Shown one piece after another: positions 17,282-25,467 of a stretch of DNA of 50,334 nucleotides. Source of the DNA: Parapedobacter soli. Lineage in GTDB: Bacteria; Bacteroidota; Bacteroidia; Sphingobacteriales; Sphingobacteriaceae. The position numbers and the translations under genes are program-made. The notes beneath the pieces were generated by a model. It was not told the origin of the DNA, did no database searches, and saw only the letters and a program-made list of their open reading frames with translations. Each line of letters opens with the position of its first letter. The first letter of the stretch is position 1. The stretch spans positions 1 to 50,334 of the forward strand of contig NZ_JAMXAY010000038.1 in NCBI RefSeq assembly GCF_025460835.1, given 5' to 3'.

Positions 17282-17758
17282 TTATAGTATTTCCTTTATC
17301 AATTTAATGTGGTTACGCTTACCGGCTACTACCATCGTGGTGTCGGCACTCATTACATAGTCGGGCCCGGGGTTGATAATGCTGTCGCCCTCTTTTATCG
17401 CTGCGATGATCGACGCACCGGTCCGCTTGCGGACTTCCAGTTCGCCAATCGATTTACCCAGGCTGGGCGAGTCCTTGCTTACCTTTATCCATTCGATGGT
17501 AAGGTCGTCCAAAGCAACCTCGATAGTTTCAAGTGCTTTCGGTTTGTAGGACAATCCGCCGATGATTCCGGCCACTTGGCGCGACTCTTCGTCAGAAAGT
17601 GTCATCACGCATTTTGATTCGCTCTTCTCTTGGTCGTAGCGGTAGAGCTCGCGCCGCCCATCGTCATGGATTACTACCACCATATGATCTCCGGCTTCTG
17701 TTTCGATCTGATACTTTTTGCCGATACCAATCAGGTCCGATTCTCTTACAATTGACAT
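17282..17758 (-). CDS. KhtT-like RCK_C regulatory subunit of the antiporter
   Basis: The 158-residue cytoplasmic protein has an N-terminal KhtT domain ([29 protein letters not shown]). A C-terminal TrkA_C/RCK_C domain covers about 75-158 ([35 protein letters not shown] and [20 protein letters not shown]). In Bacillus KhtT binds c-di-AMP and gates KhtU; whether this ligand applies here is unknown. An exact -7 match and a GGGAGA site precede the ATG, and the antiporter and lipoprotein genes follow as one operon. Confidence 0.9.
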   Translation of the reverse strand: MSIVRESDLIGIGKKYQIETEAGDHMVVVIHDDGRRELYRYDQEKSESKCVMTLSDEESRQVAGIIGGLSYKPKALETIEVALDDLTIEWIKVSKDSPSLGKSIGELEVRKRTGASIIAAIKEGDSIINPGPDYVMSADTTMVVAGKRNHIKLIKEIL

Positions 17759-17786
17759 AGTTGTCTCTCCCTAATTAAAACTCATG

Positions 17787-17794
17787 CAAATGTA
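17787..17794 (-). promoter_or_regulatory. Candidate -7 promoter element for the khtT-khtU-lipoprotein operon
   Basis: On the minus strand TACATTTG matches TAnnTTTG exactly, placing transcription start near 17780, about 20 bases before the ATG. A Shine-Dalgarno-like GGGAGA sits at 17766-17771. No clear -33 element. Confidence 0.5.
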
Positions 17795-18198
17795 TGAATT
17801 TTATGAGAAAGCGGTTGGGGATATATGGATGGGGAGGTGGTGCCGGCAGGTACCAGTGCGTGACGTTGTGACAGGTGTTTGACTCCTAAGGTGCTGGTTG
17901 TTAGATCGTTGCTTTGGTTTAGTGAAGTTTGATTCACGTACTTTAACTGATTCATATATATATTTAACAATGAGCTTGTTATTTGATATTATATAAACTA
18001 TAACATTTCATACGAGCCGATCGCGAATTCGGTCTCGACAAACCACGTGTTATATGAAAATACCTAATTATTGGTATTTCCCAATCGGTCGGCCTTGGGT
18101 TAATTTGCTTAATTAAAAACTAAATACAATACCATAATTAACCGGGGCTTTACGGGGTCGTCGACCCCGGTTTACCAGAGACGGAAAGGAGTTGGAAA
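17795..18198. other. Long non-coding region with three dyads before the FGE-fold gene
   Basis: No credible gene lies here; the only short frame lacks coding character. From left to right it holds an AT-rich segment (17940-18005), then a dyad CGAGCCGA / TCGGTCTCG (18013-18037, one bulge), then AAATACC / GGTATTT (18058-18064 / 18073-18079), then a GC-rich hairpin block at 18140-18172. This leaves a long 5' region for the gene at 18199 and the upstream region of the divergent khtT operon. The dyads could be operators or leader RNA structures. Confidence 0.6.
18140..18172 (+). promoter_or_regulatory. GC-rich hairpin block with two mutually exclusive stems
   Basis: AACCGGGG (18140-18147) can pair with CCCCGGTT (18165-18172), or GGGGTC (18154-18159) can pair with GACCCC (18163-18168) around a 3-base loop. 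The two stems share bases 18165-18168, so only one can form at a time. It lies 27 bases before the start at 18199. No T-tract follows, so it is not a standard terminator. It could be a leader switch or an operator. Confidence 0.4.
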
Positions 18199-18960
18199 AT
18201 GAAGCCGAGAATAATTGTAATGACCATAGCGACGGGGGACACCGTTAGCAATGATGCCAGCGTTGTAGAAATGTCGACCATTCCAGCAGTTGTATTGGTT
18301 GAAGGCGGCAGCTTTCAAATGGGCAGCTATGTCAGTGAGGGTGAAGAGCCAGTACACAGTGTTGCGATTAGTACCTTCTATATCGGAAAATATCCGGTGT
18401 CGGTACGGCAGTATCGGGCATTTTGTAAAGATGTGGGGAAGCCTATGCCTGACACCCACCACGATTGGGGCAGCAGCGACCATCTGCCTATCGTTAATGT
18501 CATATATGACGATGCGGTACAGTATTGTAATTGGCTATGCACGAACGAGGGTGGCAACTGGCGGTTGCCCACCGAAGCGGAATGGGAGTATGCGGCTCGG
18601 GGCGGAACCAGGAGTAAAGGGTATATATACAGTGGTAGCAATGAACTGTGTACGGTGGGGTGGTCTGGCGGTGATGGCTGCCGGTGTGCTATCGGCACAG
18701 GACGTAAGAAAGCAAATGAGCTGGGGATTTACGACATGAGCGGTAACGTGTGGGAATGGTGCCAAGATTGGTACGATGTGTCCTATTATGGGCAGGGTGC
18801 CGTTTCAGACCCATTGGGACCGGTATGGGGCACGCGGCGGGTACTACGCGGTGGTGCTTGGGATGAAATCCCAATTACATGCCGTGTGGCCCATCGTAAT
18901 CACCTTGCACCTTCAGAATACCGCAGCAATGTGGGCTTCCGTGTGGCTTTGTCACTATGA
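18199..18960 (+). CDS. FGE-sulfatase (SUMF1)-fold protein, no signal peptide, probably not a formylglycine generator
   Basis: The 253-residue protein is almost entirely an FGE-sulfatase domain: GGSFQMGS (about 36), VAISTFYIGKYPVSVRQYRAF, RLPTEAEWEYAARGGT (about 122), GIYDMSGNVWEWCQDWY (about 177), RRVLRGGAW and NVGFRVALSL. True formylglycine-generating enzymes carry two active-site cysteines just after the RGGS motif. Here that segment reads RGGAWDEIPITCRVAHR and both appear absent, so a non-FGE role is likely. Related Bacteroidota proteins include the GldK/GldJ gliding lipoproteins, but this one has neither signal peptide nor lipobox and seems cytoplasmic. No sulfatase gene is adjacent. It converges on tamB. 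Confidence 0.85.
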   Translation: MKPRIIVMTIATGDTVSNDASVVEMSTIPAVVLVEGGSFQMGSYVSEGEEPVHSVAISTFYIGKYPVSVRQYRAFCKDVGKPMPDTHHDWGSSDHLPIVNVIYDDAVQYCNWLCTNEGGNWRLPTEAEWEYAARGGTRSKGYIYSGSNELCTVGWSGGDGCRCAIGTGRKKANELGIYDMSGNVWEWCQDWYDVSYYGQGAVSDPLGPVWGTRRVLRGGAWDEIPITCRVAHRNHLAPSEYRSNVGFRVALSL

Positions 18961-18977
18961 AATGGGGTCGAGCTTGC

Positions 18978-21900
18978 TCAGTTGTCTTCACTTTCATCGT
19001 CCTGTTCCTTCCGGATGGTAACTAAGCGCCTAAAAAACTCCTGAAACGTATAGAACTCCTGCCTATAGACCAGTCCGATCGCACTGACGTAGTTTTCATT
19101 GATCGTGAGGGGAAGAGAATTCCGGCTATTCAGCCTATTGGAACCCCGCAATACCAGCCTGCCATCTTTACGGATAAGGTATCGTAGCTCGGCATCGGTA
19201 ACAATGCGGTCACTGAATACGTACAAGTCGTTGACGTTTCGCATATCTGTAACGCCACCCGTAAAAATCAGCCGGTCGTTGAAAAGGCGGAGTGATGCGC
19301 TGGCATCATTGAGCGACCGGATGTTTAAATCGACAAATTTGATATTTAACGATTGGGAAATTAGGTTATTCAGTTGGTTGAATGCTAATTCGGTGCCGGC
19401 ACTGAGCAAAGTGTTGTTTAGCTCCCGGCTGAAATCGGTTGCCGAGCCCGGTGCGAAGCTCCGCCGCACAATAAGGCTCAGTGCCTGTTGGTTTACGTTG
19501 TTTGCATCACTTAAGTAGCTTTGCAACTCATCATTGACATAGGGTTCGTTTGGAAAACTGAGCCCAAACGTGATATCCGGGCGCATAAGATTGCCGGTTA
19601 GGTTCATCACAGCGTGGGCAAGCACACGCTGTTCGATGGTCTCGCGCCCCGCTGCATTATATAAAGGGGCGAGGCTTGTGCGCTGGCCATACACTGCTGC
19701 AAGATTGATTGTGGCGTCGGTAGGATGGCCTGTCCAGCGGATGGTCCCGCCTTCGTTGATCTCGAATATCTTATTGATGAAATCTTGTGCAGTGAAGGTG
19801 AACTTACCGGTATTGATGGTGTAGTCGCCGAACATCTCAAAATCGCCCAGGCTCGACATGCGCAGCGAGAGCGTCCCTTCCCCACGCCCTGCCAGCTCGC
19901 CCAAATCGGTATAGAGGCTGGTTTCGGCATCAGGTGTGATCTGCACGTCCATGTTCATGCTGAGCCCCTGGAATAGGCGTGGGCGCGCCTTCGTCCTCTC
20001 CAGTGTATCATGGCTTACGAACCGTATGAAGTCGTTATCACTGACTGTGCCGACGGCATTGAGCGGTATGTAGAACCGGGTAGCTGGCTCCGTTCTCGCC
20101 GCTATCGTGATTTGCATCGCATTGGTTGGCCCATTGAACGAGAAACGGCCCGTTCCGTATGCGGTGCCATAATAAGACGGGTTGTCGCGGACGGTGGTAT
20201 TCAAAACCAGGAAGTTGGTCGCATCCACTGTTATGTTGACATCGGGAATCAGTGGATTGCGCATGTCTACCTGGCCATTGGCGATGGCACGGTTGTTTCG
20301 TGGATCGGTAATCACCAGATCCTCCAAGTTGAACGTACTGTTCGTCAACACAAACTCGTCGTTTATCCGGTAGGGTGTTTTCAGATAATTTACAGTGAAT
20401 TCCGCATCGTCTAAACGGCAGGTGCCATTAATTCTAGGTGATAGCGCCGGGCCGGTAACCTGTAGGTCTGCGGAGACCGTCCCGCTAACGTCCGAAATGA
20501 GCTTGCCGAGCAATGGCTGAAATAAGATCAACTCGGTATGGGTTAAATGTGCCCTTACATTGAGCTTGTCGACTTCGGCTGCAGCGTCGTACGTGCCAGC
20601 GGCACTAATTGACGTTACCCCATCGCGCTCCGTTACCAGGTTGACGTTGACTAATTCGCTGATGCGGTCAAAGTCTGCGCGAAGCACGGCGTTGCCGATG
20701 GCGGTTTCATTGAGGTGTACATCGGTAGCGGTCATATCGGCTACGGCAACGGGATTGTTAAGTAGGGAAGAGACATCCATGTGTCCATTGAGAGTGCCGT
20801 CTAGTTCAACCGACGACGAAGCTATCAACGGAGAGAGGGTGTGGAGGTTAAAGTTTTTGAATGTGAAAGATACCTGGTCGTCGCTCTTATCCGAAATCAT
20901 ACCCTCAAACCGGGCTACCTGCCCATGATTGGATATTTCAAAGCCACGGATATCGATTTCACCGTTATCTATATAAGCTACGGCCTGTTCGTTGAGCTGC
21001 CAGGGCTCGTTATTGAGTTTAAGTGCAGATGACAATAGACGTATCCGGGTGGGCGAACCACGGTGGAAATCCACAATTCCATTCAAATCCAGTTGATTGC
21101 TGGCTAATATGTCGGACAGCTTAATGTTGAAATGGAGGCTATCCTTGGCTAGTACGTTGGAAACATTTACATTATTGATATATAGGCTGTCGGTAACGCC
21201 AACACGGTCGGCAGTGACCAGCAAGCGCAACGCGCTTTCATTAGCCGATTCGTCTATGATTAGGCGGTTTATGTTGACCATCCCATAAGACAGCTCCGGT
21301 ACAAGAAGGTTGAAACTTGCTGTGCGGTCTGATGAGGAGAACCTGGCGTTCAACTGTGCACCTTCTTTTATTACGAGGTTAGGAACTATCAATGAAGCGA
21401 TCGGCGCCATATTTTTGAGCTGGAAATCCAGGTCGAAGGCCTGTTCGCCGGTCGGCCCCGTTGTTAATTCAAGAGAGGGCGCATATCGCATAGCTACCGA
21501 TTTGAAATAACTGTGGATCGTAGTCAGGTCCATTTCGCCATTGACCGTCGCGTCTGCCAGGTCTGAACGTAAATGAAGTACGCGGTGGGCCTCGTTGCCA
21601 CTGGCTTCGAGTATCAATGAGTCGACGCTATGTCTCGACGAGTCGGTTTCAAATCGGATATCATATAAAGCGAGATCTCCTTGCATATCGTTCAACCCAT
21701 TACCATTGAAGTTACTCGCAATCGTTGCGTGTTCTATCACAACCGGCCGTTTATCATAGAGATGGAGGTTGCCCAGATTTGCGTGAGAGACCGTCGCATC
21801 AAAGGCATATTCAGGCTGTTCGCGGTTGAAGTTGACACCACCATCGAATAATAATTGAAGATTGGGGTCGTCAACCGCGACGTGTCCTGCGAATTGCATC

Positions 21901-23303
21901 TCAGAAAATTCGCCGGTTACATCGATGTCGGCGTAACGGTAGCCTTTCAAATCCAGGTATGCCAATTTGCCCGAGACACGGCTATTGATAAGTTGCGGTG
22001 CGAAGCCATCACCTGCAATATCGATGTCGAAACCACCATACTCAATTTGAGGATACTGAAGCAATGTGCCTAAATCAAATTCGGGTGTCGTTATCTTTCC
22101 CGAGTAATGCCCGCCGTTGCGGATGTTGAGATTGATTGCTGTGCTGGCAATACCGAGAGAGGATTCTAGTACTCCGGTAGCGATAAAATCATAATAAGTG
22201 CCCACTGCCGTACCCCTGTAGCGGAGGTCTCCCAATCGATCCACAACGGCAGGTAGCTCCAGTCGCCGCGTATGGGCCAATTCGTTCACCAGCGATTCGA
22301 TATCCGTACTGTTGGTGGCCAATGCGTAGAGGTTCATGTCAAATAGGGTGTGCTCAATATCGGGTAATCCACGGATGCTGAAATCTCCCGATAACCTGGT
22401 GCGGTTACCCATTCGAAGGGTAATGTCCTTAGCCGAAATGTCTGATACGGTACCCTTGATCGAACCGGATAACGAAACATCGAAATTTGTGACAGCTACC
22501 TCGGGAGCGAAAAACTCGATATCTTTCGAATCGATCTGTGCGCGGTCCAGCTTCAGCTCCACGTTGACCGCCGTTACGAAATCTTCGAACGCAGAGAAAC
22601 GGTCATAGTCAAGCCGGAGATAGTCGCCCAGCCTACTTCGATTTGTTTCTACATAGAGATTGCTAAGTTCTATGCAGTTGGTGTCTACTTTCGCCAATGC
22701 CTGCATTTCGCGGAGGTGAAACCCACTTTTTTCGCGGAAGGTGAGTTCCTCGATGTTAGATTTGAGAATGTGGCTGTCGAAGTCGATATCAGTGAAGCGC
22801 CCGCAAAGGCCTGTCAGGTGGATGTCCCGGTAATTGATACCCCTGGTTTGGTGGCTTTTCCCGCGCTGATAACGGAAGGAAATGTCGGCTAAATCAATCG
22901 CCGATATATCCAGTTCGATTGGCTTCCGGCCACTCGATGTGCTGCCGTCGTCCTTGGGTTGGAAATAATCGGCAATGAATGCGAGATTACTTGTACTGTC
23001 TTGGCGGTTGAGCAAAAACGTACCGCCGGAGAGTGTCAGTTTATTAATGGTAATACGACCCTCACGTATTTTCCATAGATTCATTGATGCTGTCAATTGG
23101 TTGGTAAAGAGCAGTGTGTCGCCAGATAAATCCGCGACATAGAGGCCTTTTAACACCAGTGATGAAAACGGCTTGAAATATAGTCCGTCTATAGCGACCG
23201 TTGTGTGGAGCTCACCAGAAAGGTAATCGGCGGCGCGCTTCGCAAAAAAAGTCTGTACAGGCCGGTACTGCAGGACATAGACAAGGCCTATTAGCAGAAG
23301 CAA
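18978..23303 (-). CDS. tamB: TamB-like translocation/assembly module protein
   Basis: A very large protein (1441 residues from the first standard start) with an N-terminal membrane helix, a long beta-taco of repeated strands (AsmA/TamB-like), and the C-terminal TamB (DUF490) domain over about the last 450 residues. The end region contains INKIFEINEGGTIRWTGHP and LTGNLMRPDITFGLSFPNEP. It should span the periplasm and move phospholipids or assist outer-membrane protein assembly. The TTG at 23303 cuts the membrane helix: in the same frame upstream lie KKILKISLWALVTLLLL, a typical TamB start, but with no ATG, GTG or TTG before a stop at 23384. Either an ATC codon (23348) starts it, or an A7 run shifts the frame from an ATG at 23382. 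Confidence 0.9.
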   Translation of the reverse strand: MLLLIGLVYVLQYRPVQTFFAKRAADYLSGELHTTVAIDGLYFKPFSSLVLKGLYVADLSGDTLLFTNQLTASMNLWKIREGRITINKLTLSGGTFLLNRQDSTSNLAFIADYFQPKDDGSTSSGRKPIELDISAIDLADISFRYQRGKSHQTRGINYRDIHLTGLCGRFTDIDFDSHILKSNIEELTFREKSGFHLREMQALAKVDTNCIELSNLYVETNRSRLGDYLRLDYDRFSAFEDFVTAVNVELKLDRAQIDSKDIEFFAPEVAVTNFDVSLSGSIKGTVSDISAKDITLRMGNRTRLSGDFSIRGLPDIEHTLFDMNLYALATNSTDIESLVNELAHTRRLELPAVVDRLGDLRYRGTAVGTYYDFIATGVLESSLGIASTAINLNIRNGGHYSGKITTPEFDLGTLLQYPQIEYGGFDIDIAGDGFAPQLINSRVSGKLAYLDLKGYRYADIDVTGEFSEMQFAGHVAVDDPNLQLLFDGGVNFNREQPEYAFDATVSHANLGNLHLYDKRPVVIEHATIASNFNGNGLNDMQGDLALYDIRFETDSSRHSVDSLILEASGNEAHRVLHLRSDLADATVNGEMDLTTIHSYFKSVAMRYAPSLELTTGPTGEQAFDLDFQLKNMAPIASLIVPNLVIKEGAQLNARFSSSDRTASFNLLVPELSYGMVNINRLIIDESANESALRLLVTADRVGVTDSLYINNVNVSNVLAKDSLHFNIKLSDILASNQLDLNGIVDFHRGSPTRIRLLSSALKLNNEPWQLNEQAVAYIDNGEIDIRGFEISNHGQVARFEGMISDKSDDQVSFTFKNFNLHTLSPLIASSSVELDGTLNGHMDVSSLLNNPVAVADMTATDVHLNETAIGNAVLRADFDRISELVNVNLVTERDGVTSISAAGTYDAAAEVDKLNVRAHLTHTELILFQPLLGKLISDVSGTVSADLQVTGPALSPRINGTCRLDDAEFTVNYLKTPYRINDEFVLTNSTFNLEDLVITDPRNNRAIANGQVDMRNPLIPDVNITVDATNFLVLNTTVRDNPSYYGTAYGTGRFSFNGPTNAMQITIAARTEPATRFYIPLNAVGTVSDNDFIRFVSHDTLERTKARPRLFQGLSMNMDVQITPDAETSLYTDLGELAGRGEGTLSLRMSSLGDFEMFGDYTINTGKFTFTAQDFINKIFEINEGGTIRWTGHPTDATINLAAVYGQRTSLAPLYNAAGRETIEQRVLAHAVMNLTGNLMRPDITFGLSFPNEPYVNDELQSYLSDANNVNQQALSLIVRRSFAPGSATDFSRELNNTLLSAGTELAFNQLNNLISQSLNIKFVDLNIRSLNDASASLRLFNDRLIFTGGVTDMRNVNDLYVFSDRIVTDAELRYLIRKDGRLVLRGSNRLNSRNSLPLTINENYVSAIGLVYRQEFYTFQEFFRRLVTIRKEQDDESEDN

Positions 23304-23338
23304 TAAGGTGACTAGTGCCCACAGCGATATTTTTAATA

Positions 23339-23345
23339 TTTTTTT
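23339..23345 (-). other. A7 homopolymer at the tamB N-terminus (probable frameshift site)
   Basis: Seven A on the minus strand. Loss of one A joins an ATG-started frame at 23382 (MFRIYIQQEQKYQK) to the tamB frame (ILKISLWALV), restoring a full signal anchor. Confidence 0.5.
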
Positions 23346-23347
23346 GA

Positions 23348-23355
23348 TATTTTTG
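23348..23355 (+). promoter_or_regulatory. Candidate -7 promoter element for tsaD
   Basis: TATTTTTG matches TAnnTTTG exactly and lies 35 bases before the tsaD ATG. It overlaps the likely N-terminal coding region of divergent tamB. No good -33 element is visible. Confidence 0.45.
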
Positions 23356-23390
23356 CTCTTGTTGTATATAAATACGAAACATTAAAAACT

Positions 23391-24392
23391 ATGCCTGTCA
23401 TCCTCGGCATTGAATCTTCATGTGACGAGACATCAGCCGCTATAAGCGTCAACGGAACGATATGCTCGAACATCATCGCTAATCAAACCGTCCATGAAAG
23501 ATTTGGCGGTGTTGTGCCCGAATTAGCGTCGCGCGCGCACCAGCAACAGATCATCCCCACCGTTGAACAGGCCATCCGCGATGCAAAAATACATAAAAAT
23601 GACATAGATGCGGTAGCATTTACCAGAGGACCGGGATTGTTAGGCTCGTTACTGGTGGGTACGTCGTTTGCTAAAGCATTCGCGCTTGCCCGGAACATAC
23701 CGCTTATCGAAGTGAATCACATGCAAGCACATATCCTTGCTCATTTCATCGAAGAGCCGGTTCCGGAATTCCCCTTCCTGTGCCTTACGGTATCGGGAGG
23801 CCATACGCAACTGGTGCTGGTGAAAAATCACTTCGAAATGGACCTGCTGGGACAAACGCTTGATGATGCTGCAGGTGAGGCGTTCGACAAGACGGCGAAG
23901 ATCCTCGGGCTGCCTTACCCTGGCGGGCCACTGATAGACCTCCATGCCCAACAAGGGAACCCTAACGCATTCCCGTTTCCGGAACCGCAGGTCCCGGGGC
24001 TGGATTTCAGCTTTAGCGGACTGAAAACGGCTATCCTTTATTTCGTACAACAAAAACAAAAGGAGCAAGCCGATTTCTTGGAAACACATCTTGATGATGT
24101 CTGCGCGTCGGTGCAGTCGCGCATTGTTTCCATCCTGCTCAATAAATTGCAACGGGCGGCTTTTGAAACCGGCGTGTCTCATGTTGCGATTGCGGGTGGC
24201 GTGTCAGCTAATTCAGGATTACGTAATGGAGTGGTAGCATTGGGTAAAGAAAGAGGATGGCAAGTGTTTATTCCACGCTTTGAATATTGTACCGACAATG
24301 CTGCAATGATTGCCATCGCTGGCCATTATAAATACCTGCTCCACGAATTCGTAGGGCAGGATGTAGCGCCACTGGCCAGGTACACAATTTGA
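23391..24392 (+). CDS. tsaD: tRNA N6-adenosine threonylcarbamoyltransferase TsaD
   Basis: The 333-residue ASKHA-fold enzyme transfers the threonylcarbamoyl group to A37 of ANN-decoding tRNAs, with TsaB and TsaE. Visible motifs: GIESSCDETSAAI near the N-terminus, the metal-binding pair in NHMQAHILAH, the nucleotide-binding loop VSGGHTQLVLV, GEAFDKTAKILGLPYPGGP, GGVSANSGLR and the metal ligand in CTDNAAMIA. Length is normal. It diverges from tamB, a pairing I recall in many Bacteroidota, and the aldo/keto reductase follows after 21 bp. Confidence 0.97.
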   Translation: MPVILGIESSCDETSAAISVNGTICSNIIANQTVHERFGGVVPELASRAHQQQIIPTVEQAIRDAKIHKNDIDAVAFTRGPGLLGSLLVGTSFAKAFALARNIPLIEVNHMQAHILAHFIEEPVPEFPFLCLTVSGGHTQLVLVKNHFEMDLLGQTLDDAAGEAFDKTAKILGLPYPGGPLIDLHAQQGNPNAFPFPEPQVPGLDFSFSGLKTAILYFVQQKQKEQADFLETHLDDVCASVQSRIVSILLNKLQRAAFETGVSHVAIAGGVSANSGLRNGVVALGKERGWQVFIPRFEYCTDNAAMIAIAGHYKYLLHEFVGQDVAPLARYTI

Positions 24393-24413
24393 AACACTAA
24401 AAATAAAGAATCG

Positions 24414-25445
24414 ATGAATTGGAATCCCGATCCGGACCGTTATGAAAATATGGTCTATAACCGCTGCGGCCGCAGCGGACTGAAACTTCCCGCCATATCC
24501 TTGGGACTATGGAATAACTTTGGCGACGATGTGCCGCACCTCACCAAGCAGCTGATATGCCGGCAGGCATTCGACCTCGGTGTCACCCATTTCGATTTAG
24601 CCAATAATTATGGCCCCCCCGGGGGCAGCGCAGAGCTCGCGTTTGGACGCATACTGAAAGAAGATTTCGCCGGTTACCGTGACCAATTGATTATCTCCAC
24701 GAAAGCGGGATACGATATGTGGCCAGGGCCGTATGGTGAGTGGGGGAGCCGCAAATATTTAATTGCCAGTTGCGATCAAAGCCTTAAGCGGATGGGACTC
24801 GATTACGTGGATATTTTTTATTCCCACAGGTTTGACCCGGATACGCCGCTTGAAGAAACCATGATGGCCCTCGATCATATTGTCCGCTCGGGCAGGGCGT
24901 TGTATGTTGGTATTTCGTCCTATAATGCCAACCGTACCCGGGAAGCTGAAGCTATTTTACGGGAGTTGGGTACCCCTTGCCTTATCCATCAGCCAAGTTA
25001 TTCCATGCTCAATAGGTGGGTGGAGACCGACGGCTTGCTGGATGCGCTCACCGAATTGGGGATGGGTTCGATCGTATTTTCACCGCTTGCCCAGGGAATG
25101 CTTACCGATAAATACCTCAACGGTATACCGGAGGATAGCAGGGCCAGAAAAAGGGCTTCTTTCCGGTCAGGGTTCCTGAACGATGAAAATATGCAGCGTA
25201 TCCATGCACTGAACGCCATAGCCCAGCGTCGGGGACAGACATTGGCGCAAATGGCTATAGCCTGGGTACTGCGGGGTGGTCGTGTGACGTCGGCACTAAT
25301 CGGAGCCAGCAGGCCTGAGCAAGTGATAGATTGCGTAGGTGCGTTGGATAACCTCGCTTTTTCTGAAGAGGAGCTCAAGGAAATAGATAGCTATGCACAA
25401 GATGGCTCAATAAATATCTGGGCAAGGTCGGCAGAGCTCGAATAG
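24414..25445 (+). CDS. Aldo/keto reductase, YghZ/Gpr-like
   Basis: The 343-residue NADPH-dependent oxidoreductase belongs to the AKR14 group (YghZ, L-glyceraldehyde-3-phosphate reductase). The start WNPDPDRYENMVYNRCGRSGLKLPAISLGLWNNFG is typical. The catalytic tetrad is visible as Asp and Tyr in FDLANNYGPPGGSAE, Lys in STKAGYDMWPGPYGEWGSRK and His in FYSHRFDPDTPLEETM. The C-terminal SALIGASRPEQV binds the cofactor phosphate. It probably reduces aldehydes or methylglyoxal in the cytoplasm; the exact substrate is not shown. It lies 21 bp after tsaD on the same strand, likely in one transcript, and converges on the LutB-like gene. Confidence 0.92.
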   Translation: MNWNPDPDRYENMVYNRCGRSGLKLPAISLGLWNNFGDDVPHLTKQLICRQAFDLGVTHFDLANNYGPPGGSAELAFGRILKEDFAGYRDQLIISTKAGYDMWPGPYGEWGSRKYLIASCDQSLKRMGLDYVDIFYSHRFDPDTPLEETMMALDHIVRSGRALYVGISSYNANRTREAEAILRELGTPCLIHQPSYSMLNRWVETDGLLDALTELGMGSIVFSPLAQGMLTDKYLNGIPEDSRARKRASFRSGFLNDENMQRIHALNAIAQRRGQTLAQMAIAWVLRGGRVTSALIGASRPEQVIDCVGALDNLAFSEEELKEIDSYAQDGSINIWARSAELE

Positions 25446-25467
25446 AGAGATTTCACGCACTGACGCA

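Noticed and set aside
17782-17970. 62-codon open frame in the long intergenic region (-)
   Set aside because: No family pattern, overlaps the khtT promoter, and starts without support.
18001-18180. tRNA or small structured RNA gene
   Set aside because: Dyads are present but no cloverleaf, T-loop or known RNA pattern can be built by eye; kept only as regulatory structure.
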